A DNA stretch of 64,000 bases, from assembly GCF_004217285.1 (NCBI RefSeq), contig NZ_SHKS01000002.1, forward strand, positions 620,001-684,000, in the 5' to 3' direction. The notes below the pieces were generated by a model. It was not told the DNA's origin and made no database searches. It saw only the letters and a list, made by a program, of their open reading frames with translations. The position numbers were made by a program, and so were the translations under genes. The number at the start of each line of letters is the position of its first letter. Position 1 is the first letter of the stretch. The DNA comes from Streptomyces sp. BK239. GTDB taxonomy: Bacteria; Actinomycetota; Actinomycetes; Streptomycetales; Streptomycetaceae. Shown here piece by piece: positions 36,481 to 45,674 of this stretch.

Positions 36481-38510
36481 ACCGCCACGCCCAGCGGGTC
36501 GAGGGCGAGGGGTTCGCCGCGCGCGTACCGCTTGCCGGTGAGCAGGTCGGTGGCGGCGGTGCGGGCGGTCAGGTGCGCCGGTGCGGGGGCGTGGTTGAGG
36601 AGGAAGAGGAGGTGCTCACCGGCGGGGGTGACACGGCCGGCGGTCTCGACGGCGGGCAGGTGGGCGTAGGGGCCGACGAGGCCGTGGCGGTCCAGGACGC
36701 GCCGGACGACGTCGTCGACGCCGCTCGGGTCCAGGGCGGTGGCCACGTACCAGGCCTCACCGTCGCCGAACCGGTTGCGGGTCACGGCGGGCGTGCCGGC
36801 GTAGAAGTCCGCACCGTACGTGGCGACCGGTTCGGCGCCGCGCGGTTGCACGATCTCGAAGACGAGACGGGCGTCGTGGCGCGCCTCCCCCATGCGCACG
36901 GGCTGTACGACGTCCTGCGGGCGGGCGTCCCACTCGTCCACGCGAATGCCCAGGAGGCCGGCGAGCGGGCCGGGCACGTCGGTGGGGAACGCCCGGTCGT
37001 GCTCGTCACAGCGCGCGGTGAGGAAGGTCGCGAGGAAGGTGCCGCCGCGCCGGGTCAGCTCCTCCAGGCGGGTGGGCAGGTCGCCCCGCATCAGATGCAG
37101 GACGGGGGCGAGGACCACGTCGTAGCGGGTCAGGTCGGCGGTCACGGGGACGACGTCCACGTCGGCGCCGGCTTCCCGGGCGGCCCGGTAGTAGGTGTGG
37201 ACGACGTCCGGGTAGCGGACCAGTCGGGAGGGGCCGTCGGAGATCTCCAGGGCCCACCAGCTGTCCCAGTCGAAGAGGAGCGCGGTGCGGGCCGGGGTGC
37301 GGGCCCCCAGGGTGAGGTCCCCGAGCTGTGCCAGCTCCTCGCCGAGGGCGGCGACCTCGCGGAACACCCGGGTGTCGGCGCGGCCGGCGTGTCCGATGAC
37401 CGCGCCGTGGTACTTCTCGCAGGCGCCGAGCGAGGCCCGCAGCTGGAAGTAGAGGGCGGCGTCGGCGCCGTGGGCGACGGCCTGCCAGGTGGCGAGGCGG
37501 AGTTCGCCGGGACGTCTGAGGGGGTTCACGTCGCGGCAGGCTGTCGTGGACGGGGTCTGCTCCATCAGCCAGAAGGGCGCGCCGTCCTTCAGGCCGCGGA
37601 TCAGGTCGTGGGCGAGGGCCGGCCGGGTGGGCGGCGCGTCGAGGGGCGGGTAGTTGTCCCAGGAGGCGAAGTCCAGGTGGGGCGCCCAGCGGTGGTAGTC
37701 GAGCGGACGGTAGGCGCCCATGAGGTTGGTGGTGACGGGGGTGTCCCGGTCGTGGACGCGGATCGCCTCCTTCTCGGCCGTGAAGCAGCCGAGCAGGGCG
37801 TCGGTCATGAAACGCTGGTAGTCGAGGGTGGCGCCCTGGAAGGCGGTGTGGTCGGGGCCGCGCCAGTGCTCGGTGAGCGCGCTCGGGGGCTCGATCTGGT
37901 CCCAGTCGGTGTAGCGGTGCGACCAGAAGGCGGTCCACCAGGCGTCGTTGAGCGCGTCGAGCGTGCCGTACCGCTCGCGCAGCCAGCCGCGGAAGGCCTC
38001 GGCGCACAGGTCGCAGTGACAGGCGCCGCCGTACTCGTTGTTGATGTGCCAGGCGAGCAACGCCTCGTGTCCGGCGTAGCGTTCGGCGAGCCGGCCGGCC
38101 ATCGCGGTGGCGAGCCGGCGGTAGGCCGGCGCGGTGGGGCAGAAGTTGTGGCGCTGGCCGTAGCGGTGCCGGCGGCCCTCGAAGTCGGTGCGGTTGACCT
38201 CGGGGTACCGCTTGGCGAGCCAGGGCGGGACGGCGGCGGTGCCGGTGGCCAGGACGATGTGCCGGCCGGCCCGCGCGACGCGGGCGAGGACGCGGTCCAG
38301 GAGGCCGAAGTCGTAGGAGTCTTCAGCGGGTTGGGTGAGAGACCAGGAGAAGACGCCGACGGTGAGGGTGTCGACGCCGGCCCGGGAGAACAGGCGGTGG
38401 TCGTCGTCCCAGACGCGCTCCGGCCACTGTTCGGGGTTGTAGTCGCCGCCGTAGGGGATCTTTCCGGTGCGCGGGAGGCGGCCGTCGTTTCCGGTGCCGG
38501 GGGCGGTCAT
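36465..38510 (-). CDS. Beta-galactosidase-type glycosidase, GH42
   Basis: An intracellular retaining glycosidase of 681 residues. The acid/base Glu159 is in WHINNEYG and the nucleophile Glu317 in FWLMEQTPS. The zinc-binding Cys cluster of GH42 is present (C124 plus CHCDLC at 164-169). The TIM barrel starts YGGDYNPEQWP; the trimerisation and C-terminal domains follow. GH42 enzymes act on beta-galactosides and alpha-L-arabinopyranosides, which decorate hemicellulose. The ATG overlaps the stop of the DUF624 gene (ATGA). Last gene of a six-gene operon. Confidence 0.92.
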   Translation of the reverse strand: MTAPGTGNDGRLPRTGKIPYGGDYNPEQWPERVWDDDHRLFSRAGVDTLTVGVFSWSLTQPAEDSYDFGLLDRVLARVARAGRHIVLATGTAAVPPWLAKRYPEVNRTDFEGRRHRYGQRHNFCPTAPAYRRLATAMAGRLAERYAGHEALLAWHINNEYGGACHCDLCAEAFRGWLRERYGTLDALNDAWWTAFWSHRYTDWDQIEPPSALTEHWRGPDHTAFQGATLDYQRFMTDALLGCFTAEKEAIRVHDRDTPVTTNLMGAYRPLDYHRWAPHLDFASWDNYPPLDAPPTRPALAHDLIRGLKDGAPFWLMEQTPSTTACRDVNPLRRPGELRLATWQAVAHGADAALYFQLRASLGACEKYHGAVIGHAGRADTRVFREVAALGEELAQLGDLTLGARTPARTALLFDWDSWWALEISDGPSRLVRYPDVVHTYYRAAREAGADVDVVPVTADLTRYDVVLAPVLHLMRGDLPTRLEELTRRGGTFLATFLTARCDEHDRAFPTDVPGPLAGLLGIRVDEWDARPQDVVQPVRMGEARHDARLVFEIVQPRGAEPVATYGADFYAGTPAVTRNRFGDGEAWYVATALDPSGVDDVVRRVLDRHGLVGPYAHLPAVETAGRVTPAGEHLLFLLNHAPAPAHLTARTAATDLLTGKRYARGEPLALDPLGVAVLRPR

Positions 38511-39187
38511 ACGGTGAAGTCCTCCTGGGTCTCGGCGATCACCGTGCGGCTCGTGTGCAGCAGGGAGAGCAGCAGCGGCGCGGCGAGCAGGGCGGGCAGG
38601 GCCTCGGTGAGCAGGGCGGTGAGCGCGCCGGTCAGCACGAGCAGGGAGGCGGCGGCGAGCGTGGCGCGGCCGTGCCGGAGCAGGAAGTACGCGGCGAGGC
38701 GGGCGGTGTCTCGGGCGCGGAACGCGAACAGCGAGGTGAGGACGAGGGCGTGGGCGCCCCACAGCAGCAGCGTCACGCCGGTCGCGCCGAGAAGCGCCGC
38801 CCACCAGCCGGGCAGTCCGGTGGCGGCGAATTGGGTGAGGGTGAAGGCGATCACGGTCAGCCAGGCCAGCAGGGGCGTGAAGAGCTTCAGCGCGGGCAGG
38901 GCGTTGAGGCGCAGGCCGCGCAGGTAGGCGCGGGCCGGGTGGAGGTCGGTGAGGTCGCGGCCGCGGTGGTGCAGGGCGTAGACGGCGGCGGACAGGGCGG
39001 GGCCGAGGGGCAGCAGGCAGAGCGCGGCGAGCGGCATACCGCCCGGGTCGGTGCCGAGGGACAGCAGGGCGGCGAAGCCGGGTGCGGCGGTCAGGAGCAG
39101 CAGCGCCTCGACGGTGAGCAGGGTGTGGACGAGGGCGGCGGCGCGGGAGAGGGGGCCGGCGCCGAAGGCGATCGGCGGGGTGCTCAT
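38507..39187 (-). CDS. DUF624/YesL-family membrane protein
   Basis: A 226-residue protein with about five to six membrane segments and short loops. This family recurs in operons for plant-polysaccharide uptake beside LplBC-type transporters (YesL in the Bacillus pectin cluster). Its function is not established; an accessory of the importer is the usual guess. Both ends overlap neighbours by 4 bp (ATGA), so it is firmly embedded between the GH39 and GH42 genes. Confidence 0.82.
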   Translation of the reverse strand: MSTPPIAFGAGPLSRAAALVHTLLTVEALLLLTAAPGFAALLSLGTDPGGMPLAALCLLPLGPALSAAVYALHHRGRDLTDLHPARAYLRGLRLNALPALKLFTPLLAWLTVIAFTLTQFAATGLPGWWAALLGATGVTLLLWGAHALVLTSLFAFRARDTARLAAYFLLRHGRATLAAASLLVLTGALTALLTEALPALLAAPLLLSLLHTSRTVIAETQEDFTV

Positions 39188-40692
39188 CGCGGGTCCCTTC
39201 CGAGCAGCCGGCGCTCGTCCGACCATGGCGGCGCTTCCTCCTCGACGGGGCTGATCTCGACGAGGGTGATCTCGTGGCGGGTGAGCGTGAGGTCGAGGGC
39301 GGTCCGGCCGTCCTCGACGGGCAGCCGGAGATGGCCGCGTGCGGGCTCGGCCGCCTCGTGCAGGACGTCGAGCTGGTGCGGGCGGGGTGAGCGTGGGCTG
39401 CCCATCCGCTGCCATGCGGTACGGGCGTTGCCGTGCTCCTCGTCCACGGTGGACCGGCGGACGAACGCCTCCGGCCCGCGCAGGGGGACGGACAGCCGCA
39501 GGGTGTGCCGCTCCGGGCCGGGTGTCGTGCCGCTCGGGTCGACGGGTGCCCAGGCCAGGACGGTGACCCGGCCGTCCGGGTGCCGTGTCACCAGGTGGTC
39601 CGGGCCACGCGTCAGCAGTTCCTCGCCCATCCGCGCCATGAACGCGTACAGGTGGTACGTCGGCTTCCTCACCTGCCGGTGGGTGAGGAGCCCGAAGCCG
39701 CCGTGGAAGAGCGCGGTGGGGACGCCGGCCTCCTCGAACATGTCGCTGAACGTCCAGTAGGAGAAGGAGTCGGCGTGCTCATGGCCTTCCGCGAGGACGG
39801 GGGCCAGGTACGCGGCGTTGAAAGCGGTGTCGTGGACGGGGTTGTCGGGGCAGTACGAGGAGTTGAACTCGGTTATGTGGACCGGGAGTTCCGCCAGGCG
39901 GGAGCCCTTGAGCAGCTCACGGGGCGTGGCGAACTGGTCCAGGAGGCTCCGCGCGGGCGCCAGCGTCTGGTACGAACCGAACGGAACGTGCTGTGCCGGC
40001 CCCGAGGTGTAGGCGTGCTTGGACACGAAGTCCACGGGCACGTCCCGGCGTTCGGCGAACTCGGCGAAGCGGAGCAGCCAGTCGTCGGCGCCCGGCGAGA
40101 TCGCGGGACCGCCGACCTGGAGGCTCGCGTCCACCTCCTTCACGGCGTGCGCGGTCACCTCGTAGAGCCGGTGGTAGGCGGCCTCGTCGGCGCCCTGCCA
40201 GAAGTCGGACAGGTTGGGCTCGTTCCACACCTCGATCGGCCAGGTGCGGACCTCGTCCAGGCCGTAACGGTCGACGAGATGGGCGAGGGTGGCGCGGACG
40301 AGGGCGGCCCACTCACGGTCGGAGCGGGGTGGGGTGACGTTGCCCTTCCACCAGAAGACCGTCTGCTCGCCGGAGGCCAGCCCCGTCGGCATGAAGCCGA
40401 GTTCGAGGAAGGGCCGGATGCCGAGGCCGAGGTAGGCGTCGACGACCTGGTCGACATAGGTGAAGGAGTGGTGGACGTGCCGGGCGCCCTCGTGGTCGTA
40501 GGGGCGGTGTACGCCCATGCCGTCACTGAGCAGGCCGTGGCCGCGGATGTACCGGAACCCGATGTCACGCTGGAGCAGGGCGAGGGAGTCCTGGTAGTCG
40601 CGGCGCAGGGCGAGTTCGATCCGGCCGGTGCCGACGCAGGTCCGCCAGGCCTCGGGGAGCCGGCCGGCCGCCTCGACGGGGACGCGGATCAC
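39184..40692 (-). CDS. Beta-xylosidase-type glycosidase, GH39
   Basis: An intracellular retaining enzyme of 502 residues that would release xylose from imported xylo-oligosaccharides. Clan GH-A motifs: acid/base Glu158 in VWNEPN and nucleophile Glu275 in ITEFNSSY. The barrel is followed by a beta-sandwich (from about 380). The GTG start overlaps the stop of the binding-protein gene (GTGA). GH39 also includes alpha-L-iduronidases, but the operon context with GH42 and nearby GH67 and CE7 genes favours xylan. Confidence 0.9.
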   Translation of the reverse strand: MIRVPVEAAGRLPEAWRTCVGTGRIELALRRDYQDSLALLQRDIGFRYIRGHGLLSDGMGVHRPYDHEGARHVHHSFTYVDQVVDAYLGLGIRPFLELGFMPTGLASGEQTVFWWKGNVTPPRSDREWAALVRATLAHLVDRYGLDEVRTWPIEVWNEPNLSDFWQGADEAAYHRLYEVTAHAVKEVDASLQVGGPAISPGADDWLLRFAEFAERRDVPVDFVSKHAYTSGPAQHVPFGSYQTLAPARSLLDQFATPRELLKGSRLAELPVHITEFNSSYCPDNPVHDTAFNAAYLAPVLAEGHEHADSFSYWTFSDMFEEAGVPTALFHGGFGLLTHRQVRKPTYHLYAFMARMGEELLTRGPDHLVTRHPDGRVTVLAWAPVDPSGTTPGPERHTLRLSVPLRGPEAFVRRSTVDEEHGNARTAWQRMGSPRSPRPHQLDVLHEAAEPARGHLRLPVEDGRTALDLTLTRHEITLVEISPVEEEAPPWSDERRLLGRDPR

Positions 40693-42341
40693 TTGCTCTC
40701 CTTGGTGAAGCGCTCATGGGCCTTGTTGTGCAGGTCGACGAGTCGGTCCATGTTCTTGGCCTTCAACTCCCGCACGTAGGCGTCCCATTCGGACAGGGGG
40801 CGCTTGCCGAGGACGAACTTCAGCGTGTTCTGGGTGACGTGGTCCCTGAGCGGCGTGTCCCACAGGGTGGCCTGTTCCTGCTCGACGGACTGCAGCGGGT
40901 GCGCGGGCGCGATCGGCAGTTGCCGCCGCCCGGACATGACGTCCTGGAACTTCTTCTCGTCCGGGCTGAAGGAGGAGGAGACGAGGGCCCAGCTGCCGCC
41001 GTAGGTGAAGACGCCGTTGAAGAAGCCGTAGTCCTTCTGGAGGTCCTTCGGGGCGTCGGCGTCGGAGCCCATGAGGGAGATGCCGTCCTTGAGCCGGTAC
41101 CGGCCGCCGGCGTCGGTGTAGGTGAGGCCCTCCACCCCCCACTTGGCGAACCGCTGCCCCTCGTCGGAGTACCAGAGCCAGTCGACGAACTGCATCATGG
41201 CGACGAAGGTGTCGCTCTCGAGGGCCCTGCTGGAGATCATGACGCCGTTCTCCAGCCGGGCGCCGCCCAGCACGACGGGCCCGGCGGGTCCGAGCGGTAC
41301 CGGGATCATCTCGATCCGCGCGCCCTTGACCTGCCTCTCCAGGTTGTAGCGGTACTTCTGCACCAGCTCCTGGGGGTTGGCGCTGATCACGAAGGACTTC
41401 TCGGACAGCAGCTTCGTCACCGCGTCGTCGTCGGTCTGGGTGAAGCTCTCCGGGTCCATGAGCTTCTCGGCGACCAGTCTGCGCACGTAGTCGATCATCT
41501 GGCGGAAGGCGTCGGTGGCGCCGGTGAAGACGAACTTCTCGGTGCCGTCGTCCCAGCTGATGTTGTCGTAGGTCCAGCCCGCCCGAACCCCGTACGCCTG
41601 GCCGAGGTAGCTGAAGAAGGCGCCCGCGGGGAAGGGGGTGTTGGTGCTCCAGCGGTCGGTGAAGGGGTAGCGGTCGGGATACCGGTCCTTGATCGCCTTG
41701 AGGACGGTGTACACCTGGTCCCAGGTCGTGGGCGCGGTCAGGCCGAGCCGGTCGAGGACGTCCGTGCGCAGCGACAGCGAGTAGCCGGACTTGACCTTCT
41801 CGTGCAGGCCGGGCAGCAGGTAGTACTTGCCGTCGGACTGGCGGATGGAGTCCAGTTCCGGTTCCAGCCGCCACTTCCTCACCTTGTCCTGGAAGTTGGG
41901 CATCAGATGGACGTACTCGCTGACCGGGAGGATCGCGCCCGACGACACGAACGCGACCTCGGAGGGGTGGTACGTCTTGGGGATCAGGAACGGGGCGTCG
42001 CCGGCGCCGATGAGGAGGCTGCGTTTCTTCTCGTAGTCGCTCAGCGGGACCGACACCGGTTTCAGGGTGATCCCGGTGCGTTTGGTGAGCTCCTGCCAGA
42101 ACGGCCAGCCGCTCTTCATCGGGTAGGCCGGGTTGTCGTTGTGCAGCACCGAGAAGGACAGCGGCCGGGCCGCCTTGAACTGCTGGCCGACGCGGTACTC
42201 CTTCATCGCGCCGTTCTGCTTCTTCGACAGGTCCTTGCCGTCGCCGTCTCCGCCGCTGCCGCAGCCGGTGAGGGCGGCGAGGCCGCCGAAGCCGGCGGCC
42301 GCGAGGATCTGACGCCGCGACAGGTTTCCTTGGTTCTTCAC
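40689..42341 (-). CDS. Oligosaccharide-binding lipoprotein, Tat-exported, LplA type
   Basis: Solute-binding protein of 550 residues, at the large end of cluster D binding proteins, fitting oligosaccharide cargo. A twin-arginine motif (LSRRQIL, R9-R10) and lipobox LTGC (Cys27) show Tat export and lipid anchoring. The folded domain begins about residue 55. It is encoded between its two permeases and GH39; no ATPase gene is present, so a shared MsiK-type ATPase encoded elsewhere is expected, as known for streptomycete sugar importers. Confidence 0.9.
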   Translation of the reverse strand: MKNQGNLSRRQILAAAGFGGLAALTGCGSGGDGDGKDLSKKQNGAMKEYRVGQQFKAARPLSFSVLHNDNPAYPMKSGWPFWQELTKRTGITLKPVSVPLSDYEKKRSLLIGAGDAPFLIPKTYHPSEVAFVSSGAILPVSEYVHLMPNFQDKVRKWRLEPELDSIRQSDGKYYLLPGLHEKVKSGYSLSLRTDVLDRLGLTAPTTWDQVYTVLKAIKDRYPDRYPFTDRWSTNTPFPAGAFFSYLGQAYGVRAGWTYDNISWDDGTEKFVFTGATDAFRQMIDYVRRLVAEKLMDPESFTQTDDDAVTKLLSEKSFVISANPQELVQKYRYNLERQVKGARIEMIPVPLGPAGPVVLGGARLENGVMISSRALESDTFVAMMQFVDWLWYSDEGQRFAKWGVEGLTYTDAGGRYRLKDGISLMGSDADAPKDLQKDYGFFNGVFTYGGSWALVSSSFSPDEKKFQDVMSGRRQLPIAPAHPLQSVEQEQATLWDTPLRDHVTQNTLKFVLGKRPLSEWDAYVRELKAKNMDRLVDLHNKAHERFTKESK

Positions 42342-42386
42342 GGACGCTCCTTTGTTCGTCGAGCCGTTGCGAGCCTTCGGTGGCGC

Positions 42387-43265
42387 TCAGCCCTTCACCG
42401 CGCCGAGCATCACGCCCGAGACGAAGTAGCGCTGGACGAAGGGGTACACGCTGAGGATGGGCAGGGAGGTCAGCACGATGGTGACCGCCTGGATGTTCGC
42501 CGCGACCTGGCTGCCCTGTTCGGTGGTGGCGCCGGCGTTGGTGGCGCCGGTGGCGCCCGCGATGAGGTTGCGCAGATAGACGGTGACCGGCATCAGGTCG
42601 GTGCGGTCCATGTAGAGGAAGGCCGAGAACCAGGAGTTCCAGAAGGACACGGAGTAGAACAGCACCATCGTCGCGATGACCGCCTTGGACAGCGGCAGCA
42701 CGATCCTGAGCAGGATGCCGTAGGTGCTCAGCCCGTCGATCTCTGCGGCCTCCTCCAGCTCGGCCGGCAGGCTCTCGAAGAAGGCCTTCATCACCAGCAG
42801 GTTGAAGACGCTGATCGCGTTCGGCAGCGCGATCGCCCACACGGAGTTCTTCAGGCCGAGGCTGGTGATCAGCACGTAGTTCGGGATGAGACCGCCGGAG
42901 AAGAACATGGTGAACACCGCGACCCCGACGAGGAATCCGCGCCCTCGCAGCTGCTTCTTCGACAGCACGTAGGCGTAACAGGTCGTCAGGACCATGGCCA
43001 CCACGGTGGAAAGCACCGTGTACAGCACGGTGTTGCCGTAGTTGCGCCAGAACACCCCGTCCCGGATGACGATCTCGTACGTAGTGAGGTTGAACCCCTT
43101 GGGCCACAGGGTCACTTCACCGGCCCGGATCTGGCGTTCGCCGCTGAGGGAGCGGGCCACGATGTTGACGAACGGGTAGAGGGTCACCACCACGACCAGG
43201 GTGAGGATGACGCCGTTCACACCCTGGAAGGCGCGCTGGCCGCGCGTCGGCCGGCCGGCGCTCAC
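42387..43265 (-). CDS. Sugar ABC transporter permease, LplC type
   Basis: A 292-residue permease with six membrane segments and the ATPase-contact motif EAAEIDGLSTYGILLRIVLPLSK. It closely resembles the LplC/YtcP permeases for complex oligosaccharides (N-terminal FNLTTYEIVIRDG, C-terminal YFVSGVMLGAVKG). GTG 43265 overlaps the stop of the upstream permease (GTGA). Confidence 0.9.
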   Translation of the reverse strand: MSAGRPTRGQRAFQGVNGVILTLVVVVTLYPFVNIVARSLSGERQIRAGEVTLWPKGFNLTTYEIVIRDGVFWRNYGNTVLYTVLSTVVAMVLTTCYAYVLSKKQLRGRGFLVGVAVFTMFFSGGLIPNYVLITSLGLKNSVWAIALPNAISVFNLLVMKAFFESLPAELEEAAEIDGLSTYGILLRIVLPLSKAVIATMVLFYSVSFWNSWFSAFLYMDRTDLMPVTVYLRNLIAGATGATNAGATTEQGSQVAANIQAVTIVLTSLPILSVYPFVQRYFVSGVMLGAVKG

Positions 43266-44251
43266 CACAGGCTCGTTCCCACCGTGCGGCGCGACAGCTG
43301 GTTCGCCGAGGTGATCAGCACCAGCCCGATGACCGCCTCGAACAGGCCGATCGCGGCGGCGTAGCTGAAGCTGTTGGACTCGACGCCGGCGCGGTACAGG
43401 TAGGTGGAGACCACGTCCGCCGTCGGGTAGGTCAGCGGGTTGTAGAGCAGCAGGATCTTCTCGAACCCGACCGCCATGAACGTGCCGATGTTGAGGATCA
43501 GCAGCGTGATCATGGTGGGCCGGATGCCGGGCAGGGTGACGTGCCAGATCTGCCGCAGGCGGCCGGCTCCGTCGATACGGGCGGCTTCGTAGAGGTCGTC
43601 GTCGATCGTGGTGAGCGCGGCGAGGTAGAGGATGGTGCCCCAGCCGGCGGTCTGCCAGATCTCGGAGCCGACGTAGATCGTGCGGAACCACTCCGGTTCC
43701 TGCACGAAGCGGATCGGGTCGTGCCCGAACCAGCCGAGCGCGTGGTTGACCGGACCGTCCGTGGCCAGCATCTGCATGGTGATGCCGGCGACGATCACGA
43801 TCGACAGGAAGTGCGGCAGGTACGACACCGTCTGCACGAACCGTTTGAGCGCCGTGCGGCGCACCTCGTTGAGCAGCAGCGCCAGCACGACCGGGACCGG
43901 GAAGCAGAAGACCAGGGTGAGCGTGCCGAGCCACAGGGTGTTGCGGAACACCTGCCAGAAGGTCGGGTCGGTCAGGAACATCTCCACATAGCGCAGCCCG
44001 ACCCAGCGCTCCCCCAGGATGGAACCGCCCGGCTCGAAGCGGCGGAAGGCGATCACGTTGCCGATCATCGGCAGGTAGCGGAAGACCAGGAAGAACAGCA
44101 GCGGCAGCACGGCCAGCGAGTACAACTGCCAGTCCCGGCGCAGGGAACGCCGCCAGCCGCGCCGGGCGTTCGGGGCCGCCGGTCCGTGCCGGGTCTTCGC
44201 CGGCTGCGGCCGGGTGCCCGGCGGTGGGGCCGATGTGGTGGAGGTGCTCAT
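43262..44251 (-). CDS. Sugar ABC transporter permease, LplB type
   Basis: First gene of the xylo-oligosaccharide operon: 329 residues, about six membrane segments after a 45-residue basic N-terminus. Family motifs: FRYLPMIGNVIAFRRFEPGGSI, the EAA loop YEAARIDGAGRLRQIWHVTLPG, and YLYRAGVESNSFSYAAAIGLFEAV, all characteristic of LplB. ATG 44251 is set by GGGAGG 7 bases upstream. It diverges from the CE7 esterase across a region with a CGAAACTTTCG palindrome. Confidence 0.9.
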   Translation of the reverse strand: MSTSTTSAPPPGTRPQPAKTRHGPAAPNARRGWRRSLRRDWQLYSLAVLPLLFFLVFRYLPMIGNVIAFRRFEPGGSILGERWVGLRYVEMFLTDPTFWQVFRNTLWLGTLTLVFCFPVPVVLALLLNEVRRTALKRFVQTVSYLPHFLSIVIVAGITMQMLATDGPVNHALGWFGHDPIRFVQEPEWFRTIYVGSEIWQTAGWGTILYLAALTTIDDDLYEAARIDGAGRLRQIWHVTLPGIRPTMITLLILNIGTFMAVGFEKILLLYNPLTYPTADVVSTYLYRAGVESNSFSYAAAIGLFEAVIGLVLITSANQLSRRTVGTSLW

Positions 44252-44315
44252 GCTCGGGCCTCCCGGGGCGTCATCAGAAACGCTCGATCTCCGGACGCCC
44301 CGACATGGCGCGCCT

Positions 44316-44363
44316 CGAAACTTTCGTGCCCTTACCGGTAACTGTGCGGAAACGTAAGGGCAC
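44316..44363. promoter_or_regulatory. Two operators in the LplB/CE7 divergent region
   Basis: CGAAACTTTCG (44316-44326) is a perfect odd palindrome of the CGAAANTTTCG type reported upstream of streptomycete xylan genes. Overlapping it, GTGCCCTTAC (44326-44335) pairs with GTAAGGGCAC (44354-44363), a perfect 10-bp inverted repeat with an 18-bp spacer; CTTTC arms extend it on both sides. Confidence 0.6.
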
Positions 44364-44532
44364 CCGGAAAGCCCTGTCAATGGGTGCTGCACGGCGGGCG
44401 GTTGAGGCGGAGCGGGCGTTGGAAACCCCGCCGGGCGGGGTAGGACCGGTGAGTCGAGTGGTACTGTCCTGGCGCAAATTTCTGGACGACGCACGCAACG
44501 ATCGATCGCTCACGACCTGCGAGGTGCCGCCC

Positions 44533-45537
44533 GTGCCCGCGTTCGACCTGCCCCTGCCCGATCTTGAGCGCCACCGTCCCGACATCGACGAGCCCGCCGA
44601 CTTCGACGCGTTCTGGCACGACACGCTGAAGGACGCCGGGCGGCACGAACCGCTGCTCTCGGTCCGGCCCGTGGAGACCGGCCTGCGACTGACCCGGACC
44701 TGGGACGTGACGTTCCGGGGCTTCGCGGGCGACCCGGTGCGCGCCTGGTACAGCCGGCCCGCGCGGCCTCGTGACGAGGAGCCGGCCGAGCCCCTGCCGG
44801 CGGTCGTCGAGTACGTCGGCTACGGCCGCGGCCGGGGTCTGCCCCATGAGCGGCTGACCTGGGTCAACGCGGGCTGTGCGCACCTTCTGATGGACAACCG
44901 CGGCCAGGGCGACCAGTACGGCAACGGCGGCGGCACCCCTGATCCGCACGCCACCGCCCCGGGCGGCCCCGGCCCGGCCGTGCGCGGGATCCTCTCCCCG
45001 CACGACTACCACTACCGCCGTCTGATCACGGACGCCGTGCGCGCAGTGACGGCGGTGCGGGCGCTGCCGGGGGTGGACGGGACACGGGTCGTCGCCGCCG
45101 GCAACAGCCAGGGCGGCGGCCTCGCCCTGGCCGTGGCGGGCCTGGTGCCCGACCTGGCCGCGACCCTGGTCACCGCGCCGCTGCTGTGCTGCGTGCGCCG
45201 CGCGCTGGATCTCACCGACGCCGGACCCTACGGCGAGATCGCCGCGTACCTGGGCGTTCACCGGGGGGCCGAGCGGGCCGCGTACCGCACCCTCTCCTAC
45301 GTCGAGGGGGTCTCCTTCGCCCGCCGCGCCCATGCCCCGGCGCACTTCGGCACGGGGCTGCGGGACACGGTGTGCCCGCCGAGCGGGGCGTACGGGGCGT
45401 TCAACCGGTACGGGGAGCTGACGGGCGGTGCCGTCCGCAAGGAGATGCACGCGTACCCGTACAACGGGCACGAGGGAGGCGAGGCCGAGCAGATGCGGCG
45501 TCAACTGCTCTGGCTGAGCGAGGTCTTGGAGAAGTGA
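44533..45537 (+). CDS. Acetyl xylan esterase / cephalosporin-C deacetylase, CE7
   Basis: An intracellular alpha/beta-hydrolase of 334 residues that deacetylates short xylo-oligosaccharides. CE7 signatures: RGQG (in DNRGQGDQYG), nucleophile Ser192 in GNSQGG, Asp278 in GLRDTVCPP and His313 in YNGHEGG. GTG 44533 is chosen with GAGG 8 bases upstream; the frame extends upstream, but that part covers the operator region and lacks family similarity. It is divergent from the uptake operon and is likely co-regulated through the shared operators. Confidence 0.9.
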   Translation: MPAFDLPLPDLERHRPDIDEPADFDAFWHDTLKDAGRHEPLLSVRPVETGLRLTRTWDVTFRGFAGDPVRAWYSRPARPRDEEPAEPLPAVVEYVGYGRGRGLPHERLTWVNAGCAHLLMDNRGQGDQYGNGGGTPDPHATAPGGPGPAVRGILSPHDYHYRRLITDAVRAVTAVRALPGVDGTRVVAAGNSQGGGLALAVAGLVPDLAATLVTAPLLCCVRRALDLTDAGPYGEIAAYLGVHRGAERAAYRTLSYVEGVSFARRAHAPAHFGTGLRDTVCPPSGAYGAFNRYGELTGGAVRKEMHAYPYNGHEGGEAEQMRRQLLWLSEVLEK

Positions 45538-45594
45538 CCGTCCTCACCGGTCGCCGGTGACGGCGGCCCGCCGGCAGGCCTCGGGCTCAACGTG

Positions 45595-45636
45595 CGGATC
45601 CGGTGGGCGGTCAGTCACGTCCGCCCACCGGATCCG
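45595..45636. terminator. Bidirectional hairpin between CE7 esterase and LPMO
   Basis: Perfect 16-bp stem (45595-45610 with 45621-45636) and 10-base loop, placed between the convergent stops at 45537 and 45675. Confidence 0.9.
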
Positions 45637-45674
45637 TGTTCCGTCGTCCGCCGGGGCGGACCGAGCGGAACGGC

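Noticed and set aside
36465..38804. GH42 with a longer N-terminus
   Set aside because: The extra 98 codons are the shifted reading of the DUF624 gene; ATG 38510 overlaps the DUF624 stop as in the rest of the operon.
44224..44532. N-terminal extension of the CE7 esterase frame
   Set aside because: It covers the operator region and the start of the divergent permease gene, lacks family similarity, and a good Shine-Dalgarno precedes GTG 44533.
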